From: Ceratopteris richardii
Lineage: Eukaryota; Streptophyta; Polypodiopsida; Polypodiales; Pteridaceae
Length of the DNA: 64,000 bases
Reading direction: 5' to 3'
NCBI GenBank assembly: GCA_020310875.1
Contig: CM035432.1
Location: 95,420,967-95,484,966 of the forward strand
Position 1 is the first letter of the stretch. Each line of letters opens with the position of its first letter. The position numbers and the translations under genes are program-made. The notes beneath the pieces are model-generated. The model had not been told where the DNA came from and ran no database searches. It was given only the letters and a program-made list of their open reading frames with translations. Of the stretch, positions 21,117-33,343 are shown in pieces.

Positions 21117-22746
21117 TAGTTGAAATGAAGTACAAAACTGTACACAAAAAAATCAAACCCATAGCTCAACCATTACCCCAAGGAAGTAATGAAAAAATTA
21201 TTGATGTGAAAAACGATCCAATTCTTTGAGATAAGAAAAACATAGGACATACAGTCACGGATGAGACAATCAAACATGTCAAGATTGGCAGAGATGATGA
21301 CTTTCTTTTGCTAGTAGAGAAGATAAATTTGAGAGAGTCATACGTAGCCACGGAAAAGCCTTTACTATGTATCCTCATGAGATTGGTTGCGTAGATCTTA
21401 AGCTAGTTGCATCGATGATAATGTTTACTATTCCACATATTCCATGGAATCTTCGTCCTATACCATTTCCAAAGGCTCACTTACCTGAGCTAATGAAACT
21501 ACTTAAGGAGAAGATAAACATGAGAATTTTAAAGCCATCTTTTTGACCTTACTCAAACAGATGGTTCACTGTGCCTAAAGAGAATGGGAAACTACGTTTT
21601 GTTCAAGATCTCCAACCTGTCAATAAAGTCACCATAAGGAATGTAGGAACAGGACCCATTGTAGATGAGTTTGCGGAATCATTTTCAGGACATCCTATCT
21701 ATTCAATGGGTGATTTATATTCGGGATATGACCAATTCCAATTAGCAATTGAGAGTCGTGACATAACCACACTGAAAAAATCCTTTAGGCTTAGTGCGAA
21801 TGTGTACTTTTTTCGAGGAGCGACCAATTCTGTGGCTCATATGATGAGCGCTATGAATATGGTCTTACATGATTTTATCCCTCATATAACTATGCCATTC
21901 ATTGATGATATTCCAATTAAAGGGAGTGAGGAACCTGTAAAGGACATTACTTTAGACTCATCTGGATGTCATAAATTTTTTCTTGACCATATCTCTGATT
22001 GTGAAAGAATATTTCAAGGATTTGAAGAGGTAGGTCTCACATTTTCCATAGAAAAATCTGTTTTTGGTGTCAAGGAGGTTCTTATTGTTGGACATTTATG
22101 TGGTCATTATGGTCGAAAGCCATACCCACAAAAAGTTGATGCCATTAGCTAGAATTCTGAAACATTTAATAACGTGAGTGAGGTATGCAGATTTCTTGGT
22201 GCTTGCATCTTTTATGTTATTTGGATCCCAGACTTTGCTCATGTTGCTGATTGTCTCTATGAATTGTTGAGGAAGAAACAAAAATTTATTTGGACTGACA
22301 AACACAATCGAGCTATGCGTAAATTGAAGAAATTATTGCTTGAAGCTCCCATCCTTAAGCGTGTAGACTATTCTACTAACAAACCTATTATATTGACTAT
22401 TGATACTAGTCCTATTGGTATAGGTTCGGTCATAAGTCAAGATGATAGTGAAGGGAATAGATATGCAATTAGCTTTGGTGCCAAAATTTTACATGAAACA
22501 CAACGAAAATATCCACAGATCAAACGAGACCTATGGGCTATGGTAATAGCTTTGAAAACAGACAAAGAATATTTCATTGGTGCAAATGTCAAAGTTGAGA
22601 CTAATTGTTTGGCTCTCATTGGAATGATAGCCAATTGTTCGTCTCCTGATGTAGCCATGCTTAGATGGATCTCATATATTATGTTCATAAATCCTGAGTT
22701 AGCTCATATATCAGGTAAGTGAAATTCAGTTGCTGATATGTTATCG
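21117..22746 (+). pseudogene. Gypsy-I reverse transcriptase and RNase H
   Basis: RT begins in the region before the PKENGKLRFVQDLQPVN block (21571) and has MGDLYSGYDQFQLAI and the catalytic FIDDIP (Y-x-D-D replaced by F-I-D-D) near 21895-21915. The thumb/connection follows with KVDAIS. RNase H (22174-22722) has ILTIDTSPIGIGSVISQ, the KRDLWAM helix and ALKTDKEYFIG. Stops occur at about 21547 and 22150, and copy 1 shows a frameshifted stretch (KKSFRLSANVYFF) where copy 2 reads TPLGLVGMCTSPQG. The domain order RT-RH-IN is that of Ty3/gypsy. Confidence 0.9.
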
Positions 22747-24180
22747 AGAGCTAGATTTGATGATCTTGAAAGTGATCTAATAAAGAATGTGAACTTAATT
22801 GACTATGTTCCACATATATAAAAGTATGAGCAATTTCATGAGTCTAAGTACGAAAATGAATGGAGAGACATAGGAAAGTATCTGAGTATACTACAACCAT
22901 TACCTAGCTGGACTACGAATAGATTCCGTTACATTAGGAAACGAGCTTATAACTTTTTCCTATGTAATGGTTATCTTTGGAGACATGCTAAGGGTAAGGT
23001 TAATAATCAACAACGAGTCCTAGGAAAACGAGGTCTTCAATTGCAAGTAATGAAGGAAATGCATGAGACATTATGGGTAGGCCATAAAGGATTTTTTGGA
23101 ACATATGAAAAAATTAGAAGTACCTATTATTGGCCTAGGATGTACATTGACATTAGTAGGTATGTTTCTACATGTTCTACTTGTCAACTTCATTCATCAG
23201 TCAAACATAGAGATCCGTTGCATCCTACTTATCCACCTTGTATTCACTATAAGTGGGTAGTAGATCTTATAACTATGCCTAAAGGTATCGACAAAATGCC
23301 TTACATTGTACTTGCAAGAGAAGACTTAACTAATCATGTAGAGGGACGTGCACTACGATCTAAGACCACTTACAATGTTTGCAAATTCTTTCTTGAAGAT
23401 GCCATAAATCGCTTTAGGTACATAGAGAAAGTAGTTGCCGATCGTGGAGAGTTAAATGCGAGAGAAGCCAAAGAGTTCTTTGAACATCACGGTATTTGTT
23501 TGTCTCTCACTACTGCATATAATCCAGAGGCCAATGGTAAAATAGAGAGAGGGCATCCACCTATTGTGAAAGCCATATCTAAAGCATGTAATGGTGACAT
23601 CAAACAATGGCCTAGATTCTTTCCTTCTGGACTTTGGGCACATAGAATGACATGCACACCTACTACTGGGTATATGCCTCCTAAACTCATGCACTATCAA
23701 AAACCATTGTTTCCAATTCAGTCTCATATTTCCGCATGGTCAAATTTACCTTGGTCTGAAAACATGTCTACTGATGATTTTTTGAGTTTTTGCATTAAAC
23801 ACTTAGAACAAGGTAAATTTAGACTTGATGATGCCGTTGAGAAATTAAGAGAATCTAAAATGAAGAATAGACATTATTTTGATAAAACTCATTGATTGCA
23901 TCCTAAGCCAATTGAAGCAGTAGATTGGGTGTTCATTTATGTTAGTAAATTTCACTCTCAATATGATGCATGCAAAAAGCTCACTCAACGCTGGTTTGGG
24001 CCATACATTGTATCAAAATTGAACAACAATGGTAGGTATGCTCTTTTTGAATTAAATGATGTTGCACTAAAAACTTTGATTGCACGTAAAAGGATAAAGC
24101 TATTCAAGAAACGTGATAATGACGAGTACATTTTGGATGAGGACATTGAAGAAGATGACAATAATGAGGTCGATTCATAA
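22747..24180 (+). pseudogene. Gypsy-I integrase
   Basis: The zinc-binding HHCC module is HETLWVGHKG...YYWPRMYIDISRYV, then CSTCQ. The catalytic core has WVVDLITMP, VADRGELNAREAKEFF and YNPEANGKIERGH, giving D-D-E. The C-terminal GPY/F module, RWFGPYIVSKL, lies after a TGA at about 23893-23895. I see no chromodomain. The frame from 23041 to 23892 is open for 284 codons, and the lesions are upstream stops (22720s, 22820s) plus that TGA. The core style (LAREDL..H.EGRAL..KT) resembles integrases common in fungal gypsy elements; this is my comparison from memory. Confidence 0.9.
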
Positions 24181-25353
24181 ACAGGAGTATCCATGTTATA
24201 AAAATAAAAATAATAAAAAAGAAATAAAGAAAGACAAGAAAATATAAATAATACATATAAAAATATCATTAATTTTTCAATTTCATGTTACTTTGTTTTT
24301 TTTCAAGTTCATTCTACTTTTTTCCATTCTTGTTTCATGCATGTTTGTTTTCAGTCTTTGCATTGCATTGCATATCCACATCACTTGAGTCAAAAACGGA
24401 AAATGATGAATTCTCTACTTGTGTAAAATTGTATCTTGAGTAGTAATTTATCTACTAAGAAATCGGTTATTATCTAGGATTATGGAAAGATAGGACATCT
24501 AGATTTGGAGGTTTATTTTGGTGGCATGACTTTCATATATAAACATGCATATGTATCCTTGTATCAGAGTTTAAACGACTCTTCTCCGTCATCATAAATG
24601 GTTGTACCTTGTATCGGGGTTTAATTTTTCCCCGTCATCAAAAAAAAAAAGAAAAGAAAAAGAGAAAAAATGCTACATGTTACCAGGATATTTACACTGT
24701 CTTCCACCCCAAAAAAGTGATTGTAAGCATAAAGTTTAAACGACTGTTCTCCGTCATCATAAATAAAAAAGCGCAAGCCAAAGGAAGATAAAGAGGCATA
24801 GTAGAATATATCACAGGCTATATAGGCAGATTTATGCATAAGTGGAGTTTAGTTAGATTTCCTTGCATGTTATTAGAGAAAGAGCATATTCATATTTATG
24901 TAGGAAAAAAGTTGATCTAAAATAAGCTAAAGATGAAAGATGTCTCTTGAAAATCCTAAATCTTTTTTTATAATCGTATTTAAGGTAGATTGCTTTATGA
25001 AAAAGGTAGAAATTTTTCTTCAAGATGAGAGGAAGTGATCCTCAAAACGACTCAATACATCCACTTCCACTTCATATTGATGCTTGTTTGTTTTATTTCT
25101 TGTTGTCAATGTTGCTTGTCCATTTGCATATATGTTGCCTATTTGTTCGTGCATATTCATGTTGCGTGTTTCAATTCTTTCTTTCATGCAAATTTTGCTT
25201 CATGTCAAGTTGGCTACTCATTCATGCATATGATCAATTTTTCCTTCCATGTTTCTTATGTTGCCTATAAAAAAATTTGATGCCTAGAACATTTTGTTTT
25301 CACACATGCTAGAGTGGCGCTTCCGAAGGAATCACAGATTCAGTGGGGGTGAA
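24181..25353 (+). other. Gypsy-I 3' untranslated region and polypurine tract
   Basis: AT-rich non-coding DNA between integrase and the right LTR, well conserved in copy 2 (54590-55766). It contains A-rich tracts and repeated cttgtatcrgrgtttaa-type phrases (about 24560-24630). The polypurine tract cagtgggggtgaa at 25341-25353 abuts the LTR. Confidence 0.75.
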
Positions 25354-25840
25354 TGTCGTGGAGATTTTCTCTCCCTTCTTACTCATGAACGCCTACACGA
25401 AACACATTCGATGAAGGTAGCCAGAATTCCCTGAGAAGTCAAAGATGCATCAAGGATGTCAAAGGGAGTTCACATGCAAACTTTGGAAGAAATCCAGCAA
25501 ATCTTGGGAGCAGTCAAAGCTGGTCAAACTTTGGAAATTAAGGCAAAAATTTCAATACCTCCCAATCATATGAAAATTCATATACGGGTAAAGCCTATCA
25601 AAGGTAGTGTATAGCCTGAATTTCACATGTAAATGGATTTTCTAGCACATTGGTATGCCATGTGCACTTTATAAAAAATGTAATTTTTCCACTTAGACCC
25701 TACAAAATCTTGTATAGGAATTTTTGTTAGCCATATGGTTTGGCATGTATAAAGACCATTTGTGGCTACAATATATTTGTACAAAGTTTCAAGGCTATCA
25801 AAGTCTCCTAGACACCTTAATGCCACCTTGCAAGCTTCCA
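25354..25840 (+). repeat. Gypsy-I right LTR, truncated
   Basis: It starts TGTCGTGGAGATTTTC next to the PPT and follows the left LTR until gcaagcttccaa, where unrelated sequence takes over. The copy 2 right LTR continues to 56365, so truncation points differ between the copies. Confidence 0.88.
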
Positions 25841-27310
25841 AGAAAAGGCTTCTTTTCAAGCACAACGTCTTTGTTGAGCATGTATCAGAGAAGGTGAGGT
25901 TGAAGCGAGAATCTTGTTCAAGAAAATTCCATACAACTTAAAAATGTTTTCTTGTAGATAGAAGTGTATATAACTGATGTTTTTCATTTTGATTTTAAGA
26001 AAGGAACAAGAAACCTGAACTAGCAAGTGAAGAATCAAGACTCAGAATGAAGATGCAAAGATGATTAAGGCAAACAATTCAGGTAGGTTTTGACTCTACA
26101 CAGGTGAGATGCTCTTGTTTCCATGTTTCTTTTTCTCTTGTATATATGTGTATATAAAGGAGTGCATGATTGAGCATATGTTACATAAAGAAATGCATAA
26201 ACATTAAGAGATTTAAGTAGGCCGAATATTTCCTACGGTTATTGAAATTACAAGTGATGTGTAAAGGACTGGGATTATGCGAGTAGGATTAGAAAGTGGA
26301 CAAGAACTTTCGTGAAGAAGAGCTACGAAGGTGAAGTACAGACCTAAACTGAGTACTTGTGTGTACTTGTGTTCATGAACGCTTGATGAGTGAGATGCTT
26401 TGACTTTTGCTTTTGATCTCTCTTTTGATCTGACCTTCAAATATATTATATTTCACAAAAAGTCTTTGTACACCAGCCGACTACATATGTGTATGTGTAT
26501 GTGTTATTGGGCACTACGATGGGCTAGTAGGTGGGTGGAGCTACCTTATTCGGGTGATCACAGCCATGAAGTGATACTAGTTGCATCATATGGCTTGACC
26601 TATATGTTGTCATGCACCCATCCAGATTGGTAGGTGGGTGGAGTCACCTTGACCCATGGTCAGAGCCAGGAGTTGATGTGGATTTTGTGTGATGCGAAAG
26701 TTGCAAGTTGTGCACTATGTCGAGTCGATAAATAAGTGGGGAAACTTGACCGGGTCGACAGGTCCATGATTCACACCCCATTTTCGCATAGGCCTACATC
26801 TGTAAATAAAAAACCAAATGAATAAAAATAAAAGCACACATAGAAAGGTTGAGCTCGGATGAAGCACAAAAGGAAAGAAAAATAAAATAAAAGTAAAAGA
26901 AAAAAATAAGAAAAGATTTTATGGGGTTTTGGACAATGCGAGATCAAGAGGGAAGCGAGATTGTAGTTTCATAAATCAAGCTAGTAAGGATTGGTATTTA
27001 TATATGCTTAGGATGGGTTAGTGGATCTGATGAGGTTGAGTAAATTAAAGAGCTAAGAAGTTTTTGATTCACTCATGTGATTGCTATTTTGAATGCATTA
27101 CAATACCTTGATAGGTTGTACGCAATGCTTGTGTATACCTTCTTCTCTTAATTTATGCCATGTTTAATGCATTTTCAGACTTCATGCATCTAGTTAAATT
27201 TTCTTGAAATTAAACTTTTATCTTCCATAACTCTTTGATGCGCATTTGAGTTTGATGTTGTGTATGCACGTTGGTACATCTAGAGGATGCACACATTCAG
27301 AGGGGGTGGA
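25841..27310 (+). other. Gypsy-D 3' internal region and polypurine tract
   Basis: Non-coding sequence ending in cagagggggtgga (27298-27310), a polypurine tract directly before the long LTR at 27311. A phrase with ggtaggtgggtggag occurs twice about 105 bp apart (near 26530 and 26630). I see no RT or integrase motif. Assignment to Gypsy-D rests on its position before the LTR. Confidence 0.5.
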
Positions 27311-28485
27311 TGTGTCCCTGATTCAAAGTCAAGCTGAATAATTGAGCATGAAATGACAGTTTAAAACTCCGTTAAAGGTATGCTAAAATCAAATGAGATT
27401 GTTAGAGGTGTTTACTTTATAGGTTTCATTGGGAAGATAGAAAGGAATTATAAAATGGGTCAATCAATCCTTTGGAAAACTCAATTCATAAAAATTTAAG
27501 GATATACGTGATTCCTGGTGACTTCTTTCCTTGAACATCTTGTCTAAAGCATACTGACGAAAGCATGCCAATGGGTGTATGTGTACGAATTCATAGTTGC
27601 ATTCTATATGATTTATCTTGCATTTATGAATGGGTTGATCTTCCATTTGGTTCATATATAGAATTACTCCTTTGGTTCTCAATATGTCGAAGTATCTGTG
27701 CCTACAAAAAAAAGTAAGCATTTAGTCTACAAAAAAAAGTAAGCATTTAGTGCATACATACATCTATTGTATTTTATGTACTGAAATGTATGTACATGGA
27801 CTCAAATAAGTGAATGAGTATGAACACATATCTCTGCATATGCTAATCATGAGAGTTTACATCAAGGAGTGTGAGCGTTGGTGTTGTGTACATGTGCATC
27901 AGTATGTATGTGTGACATGCATTTATCATATATGTACATGTACGTAATTTGAATACACATGCATTGTGGGTGATGTGGATAATTTAACGTGTGCATTTAT
28001 ATGTTAGCATACAATAAATATACATGTACGTGTGTGCACTTGAGTCATTGAATGAATATATATGTGAAGGCATTCCATAATTTGTATGGTTGTGTGAGTA
28101 GATATATGTGAACATATATGGTCTAACATGTGCAGGAATGTGAATACATGTGTGTTATGTAGAGATATGTGCATGTGAACGTAGCTCATTACTACGCATG
28201 TATGTTCTAATATATTCTATATATAATGATGAAAAAAGAAACTTGTAACGTGGATGAAACGGGATTGATTTGGCAAGGTCCAGACAGATACTATCTGGAG
28301 ATAGGGGGGGTGGGGTGGGGATGTTGAGAAAAAGGTTCGAGAAAAGGAGATATTCTTTCATATATGTGGAACAGGAGGAGATTTTTTGCTAGGTGTGTAG
28401 AGAAAGGAAAGAAGAACCTCAAAAACCACGAGGGTAGACAAGGGGACTGCAAGCTCTTCTGGGAGGGGAGATAGCATAACAAGGA

Positions 28486-28552
28486 TTTTTTTTTTTTTTT
28501 TTTTTCAATGGAGGTTCGGCCGAGGCCTACTCCCCCGGACTTTAACTTGTGA
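28486..28552 (-). mobile_element. 67-bp poly(A) retroposon with 24-bp target-site duplication
   Basis: A 20-base T tract (28486-28505) plus 47 bp (with ggttcggccgaggcct) is flanked by perfect 24-bp direct repeats at 28462-28485 and 28553-28576. The other Gypsy-D LTR (near 37060-37085) lacks the insert. A poly(A) tail on the minus strand with a long TSD is the mark of LINE-mediated retroposition, either a severely 5'-truncated LINE or a SINE tail. Confidence 0.85.
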
Positions 28553-29629
28553 GGAGGGGAGATAGCATAACAAGGAATTTGTGAGGAGGGGGAAAATTGC
28601 ATTAACGATGCCAAGTAAGCCCTTCATCCCCTTGATTATGAAGTCTGTTGCAACGTTCATTGAAACATTCTTGTAGCTTGATGCAAAGTATAGCGACTCC
28701 ACTCCAACAAATGATGGAAGACAATACATGAGTTGTAAATAGAGACATCTGACGACCAGTACATCAGACCATCTATTAGAGGATGCTTGCATGTGCACTA
28801 TTTGAGGGTCCCCGACAAATAAGGAGTCCCTTGCAATTTCTTATTGGCTATACAATTTTAGTGAGTTACTTCAGATCTATACCTGTCTACTTCGTTAATC
28901 AAGATCAATGTGTATCATGATGGCCTAGAGGGTCAAAATGCATGTGGATGGAAGTGCACATTAGAAGAGGGTTGGTCCCACACGGATAGTAGAGTCAAGA
29001 GAGATATGCAGGAGATTCACACTGATGGAATCAATATGCTGCGCTACAATTGAGGAGGATACAATATAGAACATGGGGGCTGCGTGGAGAAGGGTATGCA
29101 GTTAAGCGGAGTAGAAACAAATTGAAGGAACAAAGCCTCTAGCATTTTAGATGTGCTGCGCTTGAGAATTGTTTGACATTGATCGCTCATCAAGATAGAG
29201 AGCGTACAGAATGTTTTCTTCTGTATAAAGTACCATTATGATTTATGTTTGGAGTTTAATAGTCATCACATCCGTACTTAAATACTAGGTGGAGAGTTAC
29301 CAAAAGATGAGCAATAATGAGCTGCCTTAAAACTATTAAGATAGATTACTCTTTTTCAATGATGATTTCAGAAGTAGAATTTGAGACCGCGTAATAATTT
29401 TGTTCATTAGTTTTCTTTCAAAACGAACAACAAACCACTTTTCAAAAGGTTTAGGATTTTGCTGCTATTTGCAATAGAGAGATAAAGTGTTTCAGAGAAG
29501 TGTCACTCTTGTTGATAGAATTTTGATTTCCGTTTCACATCTCTATATCATACTTTTCTTAAGCATTTAAGTTTAAATGCTTTACCTTTTTTTTTTCCAG
29601 ATTCGCAAATCCAAATTATTGATCTCATC

Positions 29630-29636
29630 TATATAA
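29630..29636 (+). promoter_or_regulatory. Candidate Gypsy-D LTR TATA box
   Basis: TATATAA about 280 bp before the LTR end. The second LTR copy reads tctatgtaaatata at the same place, so it is decayed there. Confidence 0.4.
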
Positions 29637-30034
29637 ACATATGCCTACAAAACGATTCGCTTTGTTTTCGTATGTTTGAGGGATTAAAATCTCACATATG
29701 TTCTCATATTAAGGATGCATTGCAGGTTTTGACTTGATTTCTATGCCTTGCACAAAAGCGCATGAATTACTGTCTGCAATTCAGAAATACATACCTTCTA
29801 TGAATCTACATTTTAGCAGCTATCTGTCGAACAAACAAACGGATGACTTGACTATGTTTTAGGATTTCATGCTTTGAATTTTCTTCTATAAGCTGGGCAC
29901 TTGCGTTCAATTTTTACATTGATCCCAATTCCATCCTAGAAGATTTGACACACAAGAACTATTTTTTTTACCTCAAGGGGGGGATGCCAAATGGATTGGA
30001 ACTTACAATCCCACCTAGAAATCAACAACCAAGA

Positions 30035-30262
30035 TGTTGGAGTTAGTCGTCTTCGGAAGCACGCAAAACAGAACAAGGAAGAAGAAGAAGCTTGGAGCAC
30101 AACACACAATACTGAATGTATTACTAGAGAATGTACAAAGATAAGTAGCCCATTAGGGCAATAGGCATATACACAAGCTGGGGGAAAAAACCTCCTAAAG
30201 AGGGAAAAAAGTGTCCCGGTGATCCTAATGTGTTCACACACCACTACCTAAATATATCAACA
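30035..30262 (-). repeat. Copia-B1 3' LTR
   Basis: Begins TGTTGGAGTTAG and ends atatatcaaca. It is followed by aatcccccctgggag, the polypurine tract on the minus strand (30263-30277). Confidence 0.93.
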
Positions 30263-31983
30263 AATCCCCCCTGGGAGTGATGCGGTGAACAAGGACCTGA
30301 CACTCATGTATAAGGAAGTGCCAAGCTATGTGGAAATCACGACACAAAAGGAAGTAAGCCCAAAGCTTTGCGGAAAGCCTCAAACTTCTCCCTAGGCAGA
30401 GCCTTTGTGAAAAGGTCTGCAATGTTCTCCTACGTGGGCACATATGCCAAGCTGATCTTCCCAGCACAGAACCTCTCCCTAACATAGTAATAATGCACCT
30501 CAATTTGCTTAGTGCGAGCATGGAACATAGGGTTCCTCGCAACTGCCAATGCACTCTGACTGTCACTGAAGATGGTGGTGGCAGAAGTTTGACCTACACC
30601 CAAATCAGCCATAAGGAATCTGAGCCACACACACTCAACAGTAGCTGTGAAAGTTGCCCTATACTCAACCTCACAACTGGAAGTGGCCACAGTAATCTGC
30701 TTCTTGCTCAACGAGGATATACATGAGCTACCAAGCATGAAGCAAAAGCCACTAATGGACACACGAGTGTCATAGCAACCAGCCCAATCAGAGTTAGAAA
30801 AAGCATGCAAATCTGGCGGTAGTGATCCCGCCTTGGGATAAAACAACTCAAGTAGCCAAGTACCACTCAAATAGCGAAAGATGCGCTTAAGTGCCTGCCA
30901 ATGATCGACTCCTAGGCAATGCAGAAACTGAATATCTGGCCGAGTAATGCATAAGTAAATCAAGTATCCAGCAACCTACTGATAGAGAACAACATCAAAT
31001 GCATCTCTAGCATCATGAAGACTCAATCATAAACCTCTCTCCATAAGAGTGGCAATAGGCTTACAGTCTTCAAGACAAAAATGCTGCAATAATGTTTCAA
31101 TATATTTCGTTTGACACAATGTCATTCCATCATCAACTTGCATAAACTGAATGCGCAGATAGTGATGCAAATGCCCCAAATTAGACATCTCAAATGAGGC
31201 ATGCAAATCATCCTTAAAATCATCAATATGCTTCTCAATAGGACCACTGAGTAGCATGTCATCAACATAGACAACAATGATCAGAAGCACATCATTGGCA
31301 CGCTTAACATATAAGGTGCTTTCAGTTGGACTGTTCTCAAAACCATGTGCAATCAAATAGGCATGTATCTTCTCATACCAAGCACGTGGTGCTTGCTTTA
31401 AACCATATAATGCCTTCTTTAACTTGCACACCTCGTTTTCATGCCCTTTTTGCACAAAGCCACGAACACATACACTTCTTCATGCAAGTCACAATTCTTA
31501 AATGTTGTTACTGTCCAACTAATGTACATTCCAACCATGATGGGTTGCAAGTGCACAAATGCTCTGAACAGTAGTAAAACGGCATGTAGGTGCAAAGGTC
31601 TCATCAAAATGAATGCCTCTTTCCTATGCATAACCCTTTGCAACAAGGCGAGCCTTATACGTGTCAACTGTACCATCAGGTTTATGCTTTTGCTTGTATA
31701 CCCACTTAGTGCCAATGGCCTTCTTGCCAGGAGGCAAGTCACATAAAGACCAAGTACCATTCTTAATTATTGCATCATATTCAGATTGCATAGCAACCAT
31801 ACAATTTTCTGAATTTTGTGCTTGATCAAACAAAACAGGCTCATTCTCATCACAGAGACTAGATGCAGCCATAGCATAGCAATCTGATGCAAAAGAGGCA
31901 CTATAAGAGCCTGAAGAAGTACGATATGACAGAGATGCATCTAATTTGCTATCACGCAAAGTCTGCACCAACCATTTTGGCAT
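30234..31983 (-). pseudogene. Copia-B1 reverse transcriptase and RNase H
   Basis: RT N-terminal segment 31983-31624 carries GTKWVYKQKHKPDGTV and YKARLVAKGYA. The catalytic segment 31455-31027 carries [20 protein letters not shown] and VVYVDDMLLSG near 31255-31275. RNase H (30963-30234) has DLHAFSNSDWAGCYDTR, SSCEVEYRATF and a KIEVHYYYVRERF-type end. The RNase H segment SNSDWAGC has S where other copies have A/D-rich text. The frames change at about 31620 and 31000 and several stops occur. This family differs clearly from Copia-1 and Copia-2. Confidence 0.9.
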
Positions 31984-31992
31984 AGTTTTTGC

Positions 31993-33200
31993 CTACTCAA
32001 TATCAGCTCTCTCATCAACTAGTACATCATGTAAATCTGCATCAGAAATGGAATGATCTGCATCATCACATGAAACCTGCAGAGGCTGAGAAGTTGCCTC
32101 ATTGGGACCAGCACTAGACTGCCCACCTGTTAAAAGAGGCAACAAAGTATCATACATGTCTTTGGAGCTAACAGATGTCTCCTTAGTACATGAAAGCAAT
32201 GGCTGAATAGCATCTTCCACAAAACCAACATCACGGCTAACCAGAATGCATTTAGTCTGTGGATGATACAGACGATAGCGTTTACTTTCTGAATTGTACC
32301 TAACAAAAATACATTTTACTGCTTTATGATCCAATTTTTTGTGATGTTGTTCAAGCTCTAATGCATATGCCAACACGCAGATGAGCAACAGATGGCTTGT
32401 GATCATGCCAAACCTCATATGGAGTGATAGACTGCAACGCTTTAGTGGGACACCTGTTTAGTACATATGCTGCACACATGATAGCCTCAAGCAAGAAACT
32501 ATGTGGTAAAGCCTGACTCTTGACCATACACCTCGCCATCTCCATGAGTGACCTGTTCTTTCGTTCAGCAACTCCATTCTATTGAGGTGTATATAGCATT
32601 GTACACTGGTGTTTTATCCCATGTTTAGCCTGAAATGCATTAAAATCAGAAGACATATATCCCCCCCCCCCCTTCAAGAATCTATGTGGTAAAGCCTGAC
32701 TCTTGACCATACACCTCGCCATCTACATGAGTGACCTGTTCTTTCGTTCAGCAACTCCATTTTGTTGAGGTGTATACAGCACTGTACACTGGTGTTTTAT
32801 CCCACGTTTAGCCCGAAATGCATTAAAATCAGAAGACATATATCCCCCCCCCTCGATCAGAATGGAGGGTTCCCATTTTGCATGCTGACAGGTTTTCAGC
32901 CAAAAGCAAAAATTGTTTGAAGCATATGAACACTTTAGACTTTGCCTTCAATGGATATACCCATGCATGCCTGGAAAAATCATGGATGAAAGTCACGAAA
33001 TAAAGATAATCCCCAAAAGAAAGTGTCTGCATAGGACCATAGACATCACTATGTACAAGCTGCAATTTCTAAGTAGCCCAAACTGAACCATCTTTTGGAG
33101 AAAGGACGAACGTTGCATTTTGCCCAAAATAGAGCCTTCACAAACATGTTTTCTAGGTGCAAAAGTTTGCATCTCACATAGCCTAAGAATCATTTACTCC
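31993..33200 (-). pseudogene. Copia-B1 integrase with internal tandem duplication
   Basis: The integrase start is seen as LVHSDVYGPMQTLSFGDYLYFVTFIHDFSRHAWVY (32829-33065) with HSDRGG after it. The C-terminal core has MEMARCMVKSQALPHSFLLEA and TPYEVWHDHKPSVAHLR (32351-32545), then the post-integrase segment (31993-32418). A segment of about 190 bp, from atgtggtaaagcctgactc to a poly-C run, is present twice (about 32501-32690 and 32694-32855). It duplicates part of the coding core, which destroys the reading frame. Confidence 0.85.
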
Positions 33201-33343
33201 ACATGCCAAATCATTTACAGATCTTTCATAGTCTATGAGCTTATACAACCCACGATATAAAATGCCAGAAGCAATAATCACATCGACATTTGAGGGATCA
33301 TGTATTGTACACCTATCATCAACAAATTTCACAACCAAGCCAA

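Larger units (their letters stand above)
16342..25840 (+). mobile_element. Gypsy-I copy 1: Ty3/gypsy element, defective
   Basis: It is a Ty3/gypsy element in plus orientation: LTR, gag remnant, protease, RT, RNase H, integrase, PPT, then a truncated right LTR. Gag is almost entirely deleted relative to copy 2 (sequence corresponding to about 44985-46800 is missing at 18057). The right LTR stops after about 490 bp at 25840. A solo LTR of another family sits at 20048-21111. Integrase is after RNase H, which separates it from copia. Copy 2 (43745-56365) retains gag but lost protease and the integrase core, so the two copies are complementary defectives. Confidence 0.92.
27311..29912 (+). repeat. 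Gypsy-D 3' LTR (2.6 kb)
   Basis: It begins TGTGTCCCTGATTCAAAG after a polypurine tract and is homologous along its length to 35943-38451. Similarity ends near gcacttgcgttca (29912), consistent with a CA terminus. It contains many tgtgtatgtgc-like phrases (27800-28200). No coding capacity is apparent. The long LTR size is typical of large Ty3/gypsy elements. Confidence 0.72.

Noticed and set aside
23041-23895. Gypsy-I integrase as a domesticated host gene, because 284 codons are open
   Set aside because: It is collinear with broken RT upstream and the GPY/F module downstream of a stop, and it lies between LTRs. Nothing suggests selection as a host gene.
28000-28200. Alternating tgtgtatgtgc-rich segment as a Z-DNA feature comparable to the CACTA array
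   Set aside because: Present in both Gypsy-D LTRs with many interruptions; ordinary degenerate GT-rich sequence.
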